This document shows positions 16,358-24,325 of a stretch of 64,000 nt of DNA, one piece after another; the first letter of the stretch is position 1; every line of letters begins with the position of its first letter. The notes under the pieces were generated by a model, which saw only the letters and a list, made by a program, of their open reading frames with translations, was not told where the DNA came from and did no database searches. Source of the DNA: Pedobacter chinensis (GTDB lineage Bacteria; Bacteroidota; Bacteroidia; Sphingobacteriales; Sphingobacteriaceae). The position numbers and the translations under genes are program-made. The DNA lies in NCBI RefSeq assembly GCF_003339865.1, contig NZ_QPKV01000015.1, positions 53,271 through 117,270 on the forward strand. Direction: 5' to 3'.

Positions 16358-17971
16358 ATGAGAAAACTCTTTTATATGGCCGTGATGGCCATTTTTGCAT
16401 TAAGCGTAAAAGCACAGGATGCCACCCCAAATCGCAACATCCTATATGATTATCAATTTTATCAGAAACTCAACAGGGAGGTATATAATCCTGAATTGAA
16501 ATTTCACTCTTCCATTAAAGGTTTTTATGCTGATGACAGTGCCTTGCAAATGCGCTACGATTCTCTAATGAATGCAGGTAAGGATAGTTTGAATAACAGG
16601 AGTTGGGTGCATCGCAAATTGTTTCAGGAACATCTTTTAGAATTCAAAAGCGATGACTACAATATCTACGCAGATTTTCTTCCTGATTTCCAAATTGGAA
16701 AAGATTTTAGTGGTAACCGCTCAACCTGGTTAAATACCAGAGGATTCCAGATCGGAGGAAATGTTGGAAAGCAATTTTCCTTCTACCTGAATGGATTTGA
16801 AAATCAAGGTAAGTTTGCAGATTACCTTAACAATTTTATTGTAGCGAACCAGGTTGTACCCGGACAGGGTTATGGTAAATTGGGTACAGACAAACAAGAC
16901 TGGTCTTATGTTACTGCATTACTTTCCTATACCCCCAGTAAATATTTAAATTTTGCTTTGGGTTATGATAAAAACTTCATTGGCGATGGTTACCGTTCAA
17001 TGTTATTATCTGATGTTTCATCGAATTATTCTTTTTTCAGGGCTCGGGCTACTTTAGGTAGTGTGCAGTATCAAACCATATTTGCTTATATGTTAGATCC
17101 GGGAGCAGAAAAATTGACTACTGACAGGCGTTTAGGAGACAGAGGAAAATGGATGGCGGCACACTATGTAGACTGGAATGCGACCAAACGCTTTTCTGTC
17201 GGTTTCTTTCAGGCCGTAACATGGGCGGATGCAGAGGCGGAAGGCAAAAGAGGATTTGACTTCAATTATGTTCATCCTTTTATTTTCTTACGCCCGGTTG
17301 AAAACACTAATACTACCTCTCCGGATAAAATGCGTTTAGGGATTAACCTAAAGTATGAGATACTGGATAAGACGGCCCTATATGGCCAATTTATGTTTGA
17401 TGAATTTACGGCAAAAGAGTTTTTTGCCGGCAACGGTTATTGGGCCAATAAATATGCGATTCAGTTTGGTGTCAGGGGTTCGGACCTTTTCAAGGTTGAA
17501 GGCCTGAATTATTTAGCTGAATTTAATACAGCAAGACCTTATACTTATGCTCATTTTGACCGGATTTCCAATTATGCGAATTATAATCAGTCGCTTGCTC
17601 ATCCGAAAGGGGCAAACTTCAGAGAGTTTTTAGGGATTCTAAATTATAGCTATAAACGTTTTGATCTTCAGGGGCAGGCCCTGTATTCCCGTTATGGCTT
17701 AGATCCCGAAGGAATGAATTATGGAGGAGATATTTTTAAAAGTTATGAAACCAGGGCGGTAGACTACGGCAGTCGTATAGGACAGGGAATTGGCACGGAT
17801 TTATATTATATGAAAGGTCAGGTGGCTTATTTATTAAATCCTAAATACAATTTAAGATTAGAAGTTGCCGGAACATTTCGAAAAGAAAGCAATGAACTTG
17901 GATCAAATAAAACGGGTTTGTTAACCATTGGGTTAAGAAGTTCATTCAGAAATATCTATCACGATTTTTAA
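16358..17971 (+). CDS. RemB/Wzi-like outer-membrane beta-barrel protein
   Basis: The protein (537 residues) begins with a signal peptide, MRKLFYMAVMAIFALSVKA-Q, and continues with alternating aromatic and polar strands typical of outer-membrane barrels, for example FYLNGFENQGKFADYLNNF, LNFALGYDKNFIGDGYRSM and VEGLNYLAEFNTARPYTY. The GYDKNFIGDGYRSMLLSD stretch is characteristic of proteins called gliding-motility RemB in Bacteroidota, which resemble the capsule-assembly protein Wzi. In this setting, 5 bp after the dehydratase and inside a polysaccharide locus, retention or assembly of the polymer at the cell surface is more likely than motility. That function is inferred from context. Confidence 0.75.
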   Translation: MRKLFYMAVMAIFALSVKAQDATPNRNILYDYQFYQKLNREVYNPELKFHSSIKGFYADDSALQMRYDSLMNAGKDSLNNRSWVHRKLFQEHLLEFKSDDYNIYADFLPDFQIGKDFSGNRSTWLNTRGFQIGGNVGKQFSFYLNGFENQGKFADYLNNFIVANQVVPGQGYGKLGTDKQDWSYVTALLSYTPSKYLNFALGYDKNFIGDGYRSMLLSDVSSNYSFFRARATLGSVQYQTIFAYMLDPGAEKLTTDRRLGDRGKWMAAHYVDWNATKRFSVGFFQAVTWADAEAEGKRGFDFNYVHPFIFLRPVENTNTTSPDKMRLGINLKYEILDKTALYGQFMFDEFTAKEFFAGNGYWANKYAIQFGVRGSDLFKVEGLNYLAEFNTARPYTYAHFDRISNYANYNQSLAHPKGANFREFLGILNYSYKRFDLQGQALYSRYGLDPEGMNYGGDIFKSYETRAVDYGSRIGQGIGTDLYYMKGQVAYLLNPKYNLRLEVAGTFRKESNELGSNKTGLLTIGLRSSFRNIYHDF

Positions 17972-17996
17972 TAACAACCTGTATATAATGTATTCC

Positions 17997-18146
17997 GTCA
18001 TTCCCACGCAGGTGGGAAATTCAATGGCAGCAGTAAACCAGGTACAATGCTTGTAGGTCAGGGATTTACTTCGTAGTGGCTTCGCGGTCTTCACTGGGTT
18101 CAGAATGACAAGTATTTTCTTCGATCGGTCGGTGCTCCTCACCGAC
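17997..18146. repeat. Composite palindromic intergenic repeat
   Basis: A GTCATT...AATGAC outer pair (17997-18109) encloses the hairpin TTCCCAC-GCAG-GTGGGAA. A second hairpin, GTCGGTG-CTCCT-CACCGAC (18128-18146), follows. The wording TCATTCCCACGCAGGTGGGAA is typical of dispersed intergenic repeats. It may also act as a terminator for the RemB-like gene, since it begins 26 bp after that stop codon. Confidence 0.6.
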
Positions 18147-18373
18147 TGAAGACATTTAAAAAGCCAGTAAACTTCTTTAATTGCGTTTAGTGAGACGCCA
18201 ACCGATAGATAAAGCTATGGAAAGGTTTATTGAACTTGTATGCAGCATTAAGCATCTCGATGAGCAGTTGCGTGGTTCCCGTTTTCATGGAACGCGCAAG
18301 CTATGAATTTGCGTCAGCCCGATAGGCCTGCCTTGAGAGCTGATCTGGCCAGAAACACCCCGTCCTGCGGACA

Positions 18374-18390
18374 CCCCTCTGGAAGAGGGG
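18374..18390. repeat. Short GC-rich hairpin repeat
   Basis: CCCCTCT at 18374-18380 and AGAGGGG at 18384-18390 form a perfect 7-bp stem with a GGA loop inside ACACCCCTCTGGAAGAGGGG. It is GC-rich against an AT-rich background, which suggests a dispersed repeat rather than a local terminator. There is no T tract after it. Confidence 0.5.
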
Positions 18391-18499
18391 AATTAAACAC
18401 ACGCAACGCCAAAATATTCCTGATCAGGTTAACCGAAGCCCCTCGTAAATAGCTGGTTTATTTAGCTACTTAGTGCCTAGGAGTCTCATATATATAAAA

Positions 18500-18520
18500 A
18501 GTAGTATTTAAGGGCTATTG
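18500..18520 (+). promoter_or_regulatory. Conserved leader hairpin, copy a
   Basis: AGTAGT pairs with GCTATT (with G-U pairs) and includes the shared core AGGGCTATTG at 18511-18520. The core ends 97 nt before the start codon of the DUF1972 glycosyltransferase. It is one of seven related copies in this window, all before polysaccharide genes. Confidence 0.5.
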
Positions 18521-18617
18521 ATATAGGGAGGGGCTTTAAATAATTTTAGCAATATTATTTACAGGATCGTGGTGTGGTTATTCACCTTATCATCCATCAC
18601 ACTCAAGCTAAAAATCG

Positions 18618-19775
18618 ATGAAAATTGCTATTATAGGTACAAGAGGTATTCCCGATTTTTACCGGGGATTTGAGAAAAGTGCCCAGTTTATCGCCTTAGG
18701 TTTGGTTGATAAAGGGCACGAAGTAATGGTATACAGTTCACATAACCATTCTTACCAAAAATCTGAATGGTGTGGAATCAATTTGATCCATGTTTACGAT
18801 CCGGAATATAAAATGGGGGTAACAGGTAATTTTATTTACGATCTGAACTGTGTTAGAGATGTGATAACAAGGAACTGTGACCTGATCATTCAATTCGGTT
18901 GCTCCAGTTCCATCTGGTCATGGCTGCTTGCTAAGAAATCAAAATTAATTTCCAATATAGCAACGATAGAATGGAAACGCAATCGATATCATGGGCTCAC
19001 GTCAACGTTTCTTCGGCTAGCTGAAAGCACGGCCGTTCGTTATAGCCATTCGCTGATTTCCGATTCGGAAAACATTACTCAGTATCTGACCGGGAAGTAC
19101 CAAAAAAGAGCCAGATTTATTCCGCAGGGAGTTGATTTGTTTACCAATCCTAGTAATGATATATTAGGATTTAATCAGCTCAAGCCTTTTAACTATGATT
19201 TGTATATTGGTAGTTTGGAGCCTGATAATGGTATAGAACAGATTCTGGATGGAGTTGCAACTGCTAAAATGGAGCGGCCGTTTATTGTAATTGGTGGCCA
19301 TACGCATGAGTTCGGTAAATATTTAAAGTTTAAATATAAAAATGATACCCATATTAAGTTTCTGGGCAGCATGTATGATCCTGCCAAACTCAATAATTTA
19401 AGATATTTTTCAAACCTGTATTTTTATGGGGATGCCGGTGGTGGAACAACACATTTAATTTTGGAAGCCATGGCGGCAAGTTGCCTTATTTCGGCTTATG
19501 ACCATCCTGCAAACAGGCAAATTCTGGGCAGTGATTCTTTTTACTTTACAAGTTCAACTGATGTGACCCGGCAACTGCTTTCTACTGAAAATAAAATGGT
19601 TAATTACCGAAACAAAATTGATAATAACATCGGTAAGCTTACCGAGGTTTACAATTGGCAAAATGCCATAAATCAATTTCATGATCATTTAAAATCGCTT
19701 TTTGTGAAGAGGATGATTCTGCAGCACAACGATCCTGGTGTAAGTAACCGGTATCATGTTATTCCAAATAAATGA
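18618..19775 (+). CDS. DUF1972-type GT4 glycosyltransferase
   Basis: The 385-residue enzyme begins with IIGTRGIPDFYRGFEKSAQF, the hallmark of DUF1972 (PF09314), a GT-B N-terminal domain common in rhamnosyl- and related transferases. The C-terminal half holds the donor site: DLYIGSLEPDNGIEQILDG, IKFLGSMYDPAKLNNL and GGGTTHLILEAMAASCLISAYD, with the expected acidic residue in LEAMA. It acts in the cytoplasm on a lipid-linked glycan. Its last 4 bp overlap the start of the acetyltransferase gene, so the two are co-translated, and the pair may add and acetylate the same sugar. The leader carries copy a of the conserved hairpin. Confidence 0.88.
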   Translation: MKIAIIGTRGIPDFYRGFEKSAQFIALGLVDKGHEVMVYSSHNHSYQKSEWCGINLIHVYDPEYKMGVTGNFIYDLNCVRDVITRNCDLIIQFGCSSSIWSWLLAKKSKLISNIATIEWKRNRYHGLTSTFLRLAESTAVRYSHSLISDSENITQYLTGKYQKRARFIPQGVDLFTNPSNDILGFNQLKPFNYDLYIGSLEPDNGIEQILDGVATAKMERPFIVIGGHTHEFGKYLKFKYKNDTHIKFLGSMYDPAKLNNLRYFSNLYFYGDAGGGTTHLILEAMAASCLISAYDHPANRQILGSDSFYFTSSTDVTRQLLSTENKMVNYRNKIDNNIGKLTEVYNWQNAINQFHDHLKSLFVKRMILQHNDPGVSNRYHVIPNK

Positions 19776-20338
19776 GCTATATAAACAAAAAGCGTGATGT
19801 TTTTCAGGATTGGGCCGCAAACCATCATAACCTCAAAGGTAGAGTGCTCATGGTTTTTTTCAGATGTGCTTCCCTCATCAGGCGGAATCTGATTTTAAGG
19901 ATTATATTTTTCTGGTACTTACTTTTATACAAGTTCATCATCGGATGGATTTTGAACATTGATATTAGTGCGAGGGTACGCATTGGGCCTGGTTTAAAGC
20001 TGGTGTATGGATACGGTAGTGTGATTGATGGTGCAACTACCATAGGTACGAACTGTACTTTGCGTCATCTGACTACCATTACCTGTAAAATGTTAGAAGA
20101 CGGCACCTCCAGTCCCGCACCGGTAATTGGTGACAATGTGGATATCGGAGTAAATGCAACCATAATCGGCGACATCAAGATCGGTAATAACGTAATCATT
20201 GGCGCCGGCGCCGTTGTTACTAAAGATGTAGAAAATAATTGCGTGATTGGCGGTAATCCTGCTGTAGTAATTAAAATGGTTTATAAATTTCCGCTCGATG
20301 AAAATTTATCTATAGTTAAAGGGTCTGTCATTCTCTAA
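19772..20338 (+). CDS. Hexapeptide-repeat acetyltransferase (serine acetyltransferase-like)
   Basis: This 188-residue protein has an amphipathic helical N-terminus with a hydrophobic stretch (LILRIIFFWYLLLYKFIIGWIL) and then a left-handed beta-helix of hexapeptide repeats, such as DISARVRIGPGLKL, GDNVDIGVNATIIGDIKIGNNVIIGAGAVVTKDV and IGGNPAVV. Annotation pipelines usually call such proteins serine O-acetyltransferase. Here the overlap with a glycosyltransferase gene (ATGA) and the polysaccharide setting favour O-acetylation of a sugar using acetyl-CoA. The hydrophobic N-terminus suggests membrane association. Its 3' end faces the histidine kinase gene with 33 bp between. Confidence 0.85.
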   Translation: MSYINKKRDVFQDWAANHHNLKGRVLMVFFRCASLIRRNLILRIIFFWYLLLYKFIIGWILNIDISARVRIGPGLKLVYGYGSVIDGATTIGTNCTLRHLTTITCKMLEDGTSSPAPVIGDNVDIGVNATIIGDIKIGNNVIIGAGAVVTKDVENNCVIGGNPAVVIKMVYKFPLDENLSIVKGSVIL

Positions 20339-20371
20339 TATGCCTTCTGGTGTTTCAGACCCCTCACTTTG

Positions 20372-21178
20372 CTATTCAGCTTCTTCGTAAAAATTACCCA
20401 AAATCGGTATGTTTACAAGTACTTTAGTGCCCTTGTAATTCTCGATTGTTAAGCTTCCATTAAGTCTTTCTACACGTTGGTTAATATTGGATAAACCCAT
20501 TCCATTCTTTTTGTCAAGCAGGGGATCAAACCCTACACCATTATCCCTGATACTTAAGGTAATCAGTTCTGGATTTAACGAAATGTTTACAGTAATGAGG
20601 TCTGCATTGGAATGTTTTAGTGCATTATGTGCAATTTCTTTGGACAAAAGATAGAAATCTCTCCTGCTTTCGCTCTTAAATTTGATTGCTGGAATGTATT
20701 CTGGTAAATTTGATTCAAATTTTATCTCAGAATGCCTAAATAATTTCCCTATTTGCTCCTGAATGTAAAAAATAACGCTATCAAGGTGATCATTTTCGGT
20801 ACTTGTTGTCCAAATAATGTCATTAATCTTGGTTGAAATTTCTTTAACCATCTCATTAAGCTCTTGTAATTCAATAATTTCAGGTCGGTTTTTGGCCGCT
20901 AATTCAGAATATAATTTTATTGCGGAGAGACCTGAGCCAAGTTCATCGTGTATTTCGCTGCTGATTCTTTGTCTTTCTAATTTTATGGCCTGACTTTGTG
21001 CTATATACTCATTCTTTCGCGCACTCCCAAATTTGTAATTTTTGTATAAAATGTACGCTATATAGCCGACAGCCAATAAAACAACCAATAAAATTAGTCC
21101 ATTTATCCATGAAAAATTAAGGCTTGCGCATATAGGTAAGCGGAATAGAAGCTGAGAAATCGCTGTAGATGAGTCCAT
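20372..21178 (-). CDS. Sensor histidine kinase, HisKA_3 type
   Basis: This 268-residue kinase has a short N-terminus, one membrane helix (residues about 25-47) and no periplasmic sensor domain. A coiled linker leads to the HisKA_3 box ERQRISSEIHDELGSGLSAIKL with phospho-acceptor His77, then the HATPase domain with EIAHNALKHSNADLI (N box), IRDNGVGFDP (G1) and NGMGLSNINQRVERL (G2). It should phosphorylate a NarL/FixJ-type regulator, most likely the one encoded divergently at 21532-22182. With no evident sensory part it may respond to membrane state or to a partner protein. Location inside the cluster suggests control of polysaccharide genes. Confidence 0.88.
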   Translation of the reverse strand: MDSSTAISQLLFRLPICASLNFSWINGLILLVVLLAVGYIAYILYKNYKFGSARKNEYIAQSQAIKLERQRISSEIHDELGSGLSAIKLYSELAAKNRPEIIELQELNEMVKEISTKINDIIWTTSTENDHLDSVIFYIQEQIGKLFRHSEIKFESNLPEYIPAIKFKSESRRDFYLLSKEIAHNALKHSNADLITVNISLNPELITLSIRDNGVGFDPLLDKKNGMGLSNINQRVERLNGSLTIENYKGTKVLVNIPILGNFYEEAE

Positions 21179-21531
21179 TAGGCGTATGATTTTTTGTAGA
21201 ATAATTTATACACAATTTTATTTTTATGAGTATTATTTTGTAATAGTAATTTATATAAATGATTCGATTTTTGTCTATATATATCTGCCGTTTTTTTTTA
21301 CTAATAGGGTGATTTAAAAGGACATATAAAAATTTTGCTTCATCTATCAATCGTTCTATCTTAGTAAAAATTTCGAGGTGGTCCCGAATTTCCCTCGGAT
21401 AATTGTTGTCTTTATTTTAAACGCTTATTTCAAGAAAGATTGATTTAATCAGCGCTTGCAGATTAATTTCCTGCATATCAAAAGAGGGACAATAGAAGCT
21501 AATATATTATTTTATCCCTAATTTATATAAT
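21179..21531. other. Divergent intergenic region between kinase and regulator
   Basis: This 353-bp AT-rich stretch must hold the promoters of both two-component genes. I see no gene and no convincing TTTG/TAnnTTTG pair. The short frame running in from the kinase side is not credible because it is mostly low-complexity Ile/Lys/Tyr. Confidence 0.5.
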
Positions 21532-22182
21532 ATGATTTCTATTTCAATTGTTGAGGACCACGAACAGTACAGGAATTTACTTGTTAAAGTGCTTGAAATT
21601 AATAAAGCATTTACAATAAAAGGAATTTATTCATCTGCTGAAGAAGCGCTATCGAAAATGCATCTTGATAAACCTGATGTTGCCCTTGTTGATATTAAAT
21701 TAAGGTCTCTATCAGGGATCGATTTTGTTAAGCGGGCGAAAAGCTTTCTATCTTTTACGCAGTTTTTGATGTGCACCAGTTATCAAAATGATGAAAATGT
21801 GTTTAATGCGTTAAAAGCAGGTGCCTCAGGATACATTTTAAAAGGCTCAAGCTTTGAGGAAATCCATTCTGCAATTACTGAACTTCATAATGGTGGAGCA
21901 TCAATGAGCCCGTATATTGCCAAACGTGTAATTGGCTTATTAAATGGCAAACAAAGCAATACCACTACTTTTGGTTTAAGTGAACGAGAACTGGAAGTTT
22001 TGTCTCTTCTTGGCAAAGGCTTGTTGTATAAAGAAATTTCAGATCAATTATCCATTAGCCCGAACACCGTTAAGAACCATTGCAAAAATATTTACAAAAG
22101 GTTACATGTTCAGAATAAAGTAGAAGCGCTCAATAAATTCAATCACTACACAACGAACTCAAATTCTTACGCATTTAGCTAA
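21532..22182 (+). CDS. NarL/FixJ-family response regulator
   Basis: The 216-residue protein has a receiver domain (ISIVEDHEQYRNLL, phosphorylation site Asp54 in ALVDIKLRS, Lys in GASGYILKGSS) and a C-terminal LuxR-type helix-turn-helix (LSERELEVLSLLGKGLLYKEISDQL, then ISPNTVKNHCKNIYKRL). It binds DNA when phosphorylated. The divergent kinase at 20372-21178 is the obvious partner. The next gene is an initiating sugar transferase, so genes of this cluster are likely targets, possibly including those with the conserved leader motif; that is speculation. Confidence 0.92.
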   Translation: MISISIVEDHEQYRNLLVKVLEINKAFTIKGIYSSAEEALSKMHLDKPDVALVDIKLRSLSGIDFVKRAKSFLSFTQFLMCTSYQNDENVFNALKAGASGYILKGSSFEEIHSAITELHNGGASMSPYIAKRVIGLLNGKQSNTTTFGLSERELEVLSLLGKGLLYKEISDQLSISPNTVKNHCKNIYKRLHVQNKVEALNKFNHYTTNSNSYAFS

Positions 22183-22200
22183 TGTTTCTTCCTGATTTAT

Positions 22201-22221
22201 GGTAGTCTTTTCGGGCTATTG
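22201..22221 (+). promoter_or_regulatory. Conserved leader hairpin, copy b
   Basis: GGTAGTC (22201-22207) pairs with GGCTATT (22214-22220) over a 6-nt loop using three G-U pairs; the core is GGGCTATTG at 22213-22221. It ends 101 nt before the start codon of the second wcaJ-type gene. Confidence 0.5.
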
Positions 22222-22322
22222 TTTTATCAGAATAAAACCCCTCAATTTACATGTATATACCAATTGAATTATTCCCTTATGTATGGTTTTAAAATACAGA
22301 ACATTATTAAGCCCTGATTATT

Positions 22323-23729
22323 ATGAAGAGCCGTCATGTATTTATATTCATTACTATCTTAACCATATTTGATGCGCTGGCAATCAATTGTTCATTTGCG
22401 ATCATCTTTTTTTCCGGCCTTTTAAAGGACACTAATCTTGGTGGAGCTGCGCAGTTCTTGATCCTGATTAATTTAACCTGGATGATTTCAGCGATAGTTA
22501 ATGGAGCATACACCTTTAAGAATGTTCAGAAATTGGAGGTTTTATATAAAAAAGGTGCGTTCACTTTTATTTTACACATTGTTTTACTTACATTAATTGC
22601 TTATCTATTCCTACCACAGTTAAATATCACTCCGCCCTTAATTTATGTTTTTTCTCTAGAATTAATTGCTGTTAGTGGCATTCGGTTCATGACCTATGTT
22701 TTTGAGCGATATTATTTAAAGATGGATATGTTTAAAAAAAACATTGCAATCATTGGAAATCATGATTTGGGTACGCGATTAGAAAAATTCTTTTTAACCA
22801 ACCGTTTAACGGTTAACTTCAGAGGCTCATTTAAAAATCTGAACGAAGAAGTTTTGATCGATGAGCAGCCTATTCATCGTTTGCAGACTTCCATTCGTTA
22901 TGCAATTGAAAATCATCTGGATGAAGTTTATACCACTGAATTTCCTGAACAATGTGTAGAACTTGATGAAGTGATTGCATTGGCGGAAAAACATTGTGTG
23001 CGGGTTAAATTTGTCACCTCTTTTATCAAGTATAAACGAGAAGAAGAAGATTTTAAAAATTCTAATTACAGGCTGTCCAGTTATTATGACGGGATCCCAA
23101 TTTTAGTAAACAGGAGAGAACCGCTAACAAAATTAAGAAACCGTATTATTAAACGGGGATTTGATGTTTTATTTAGTCTGGCAGTAATTGTATTTGTGCT
23201 TTCCTGGCTTTTTCCTTTGCTTGTTTTGCTGATTTTAATTGAATCCAGAGGAAACCCGATATTTATGCAGTTGCGATCGGGAAGAGATAACAAGCCGTTT
23301 TATTGCTTCAAATTTAGAAGCATGAGGATAAATGCCGACAGTAACACTCAGCAAGCGGCACGAAATGATCCAAGGGTAACTAAAATCGGATCTTTTATGC
23401 GTAAGACCAGCCTGGACGAATTGCCGCAGTTTTTTAATGTATTGTTGGGTGAAATGAGCGTTGTAGGACCACGTCCTCACATGCTTAAGCATACTGAAGA
23501 GTACAGCCAAATTATAGATCAGTATATGGTTCGTCAGTTTTTAAAACCCGGCATCACAGGTCAGGCACAAGTAAATGGTTTTCGCGGAGAAACAAAGGAA
23601 ACAGAACAGATGCTGGGGCGTGTAAAACACGATATTTCCTATATGGAAAACTGGACGCTGTTGCAAGATTTCAAAATTATAACCAAAACGATAACCAATG
23701 TGCTGGGTGGTGAAGAGAATGCTTTTTAG
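22323..23729 (+). CDS. Undecaprenyl-phosphate sugar phosphotransferase, WcaJ type (copy 2)
   Basis: This 468-residue protein is a paralogue of the one at 10924-12339, with the same plan: four N-terminal membrane helices, a Rossmann-like domain (KNIAIIGNHDLGTRL), and a PF02397 catalytic domain with IKRGFDVLFSLAVIV, CFKFRSMRI, TSLDELPQFFNVLLGEMS, VVGPRPHMLKHTEEY and LKPGITGQAQVNGFRGETKE. It should load the first sugar-1-phosphate on undecaprenyl phosphate. The GQAQVNG variant replaces GWAQVNG of copy 1, and the N-terminal halves are much less alike than the C-terminal ones. Two initiating enzymes in one region point to two glycans or two alternative first sugars. It is preceded by a conserved leader hairpin. 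Confidence 0.92.
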   Translation: MKSRHVFIFITILTIFDALAINCSFAIIFFSGLLKDTNLGGAAQFLILINLTWMISAIVNGAYTFKNVQKLEVLYKKGAFTFILHIVLLTLIAYLFLPQLNITPPLIYVFSLELIAVSGIRFMTYVFERYYLKMDMFKKNIAIIGNHDLGTRLEKFFLTNRLTVNFRGSFKNLNEEVLIDEQPIHRLQTSIRYAIENHLDEVYTTEFPEQCVELDEVIALAEKHCVRVKFVTSFIKYKREEEDFKNSNYRLSSYYDGIPILVNRREPLTKLRNRIIKRGFDVLFSLAVIVFVLSWLFPLLVLLILIESRGNPIFMQLRSGRDNKPFYCFKFRSMRINADSNTQQAARNDPRVTKIGSFMRKTSLDELPQFFNVLLGEMSVVGPRPHMLKHTEEYSQIIDQYMVRQFLKPGITGQAQVNGFRGETKETEQMLGRVKHDISYMENWTLLQDFKIITKTITNVLGGEENAF

Positions 23730-24325
23730 CCAACCTTATACATCATCGCTTTCTTGCCCGAATTCGGCTTTTTAATTTAAGGCCAGAGGAAAGGGCATTG
23801 TTTGTGGCAAGGTGTAAGCCGAGGGCACTTTATCTGCTCTTATAAGGCGCTTATTTTTTAACCGTAACTACACAAACATCTATTCAAAAGTTCTTCGTTG
23901 CTGTTGAAGCGAATATTACCGTTTAATTGATTCACTATCCATCCATTGCTTCGGGAGCGAAATCTACCTGAAAAGGCATTAATTCCTGTCAAGGCGTTTT
24001 AACTCCTAATCAAGTTGTAATGCCATCAGCTTATATTTTCCAGGCTTATTTCCTGACCTCTATTTTGCAAAGATCCTCATGGCCCTGTTAGATTTAATAA
24101 TCTATAATGATCGCCTGCGCCATTTCTAAATGCTTTTGAGTTTAACGAATTCCTGCAGATTGATTGCTGTTGTACCGGCACTATAGTTGTTCTACGAAAT
24201 ATCAAACGAGGCTGAAGCAAAATTATTCGCAAATAAAGGATGAGATTTCTTTCAAAAGAAAAGAGGCTGATCCATATAAATTATGAACCAACCTCTAAGT
24301 ATACACGGATAGGAGGTGTACGCGA
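23730..24325. other. Convergent intergenic region
   Basis: No gene is seen in 596 bp between a + strand and a - strand gene. Near its right end, AGAGG...CCTCT at about 24264-24296 forms an imperfect stem around an AT-rich loop, a plausible terminator for the - strand CDP-sugar operon. The rest shows no repeat or motif I can name. Confidence 0.5.
24264..24296 (-). terminator. Possible terminator of the CDP-sugar operon
   Basis: AGAGGCTGAT and ACCAACCTCT are imperfect inverted repeats about 30 bp beyond the last stop codon of the - strand operon, and A-rich DNA (TTTCTTTTG on the - strand) follows. Mismatches within the stem lower confidence. Confidence 0.4.

Larger units (their letters stand above)
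17972..18617. other. Gene-free region with a cluster of small palindromic repeats and a possible gene relic
   Basis: The 646 bp contain three compact hairpins (TTCCCAC/GTGGGAA at 18001-18018, GTCGGTG/CACCGAC at 18128-18146, CCCCTCT/AGAGGGG at 18374-18390) and an outer inverted pair GTCATT/AATGAC (17997-18002 and 18104-18109). A short open frame at 18181-18306 reads like protein (KAMERFIELVCSIKHLDEQL) but has no recognised family. A conserved leader hairpin lies at 18500-18520, just ahead of the next gene. Confidence 0.6.
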
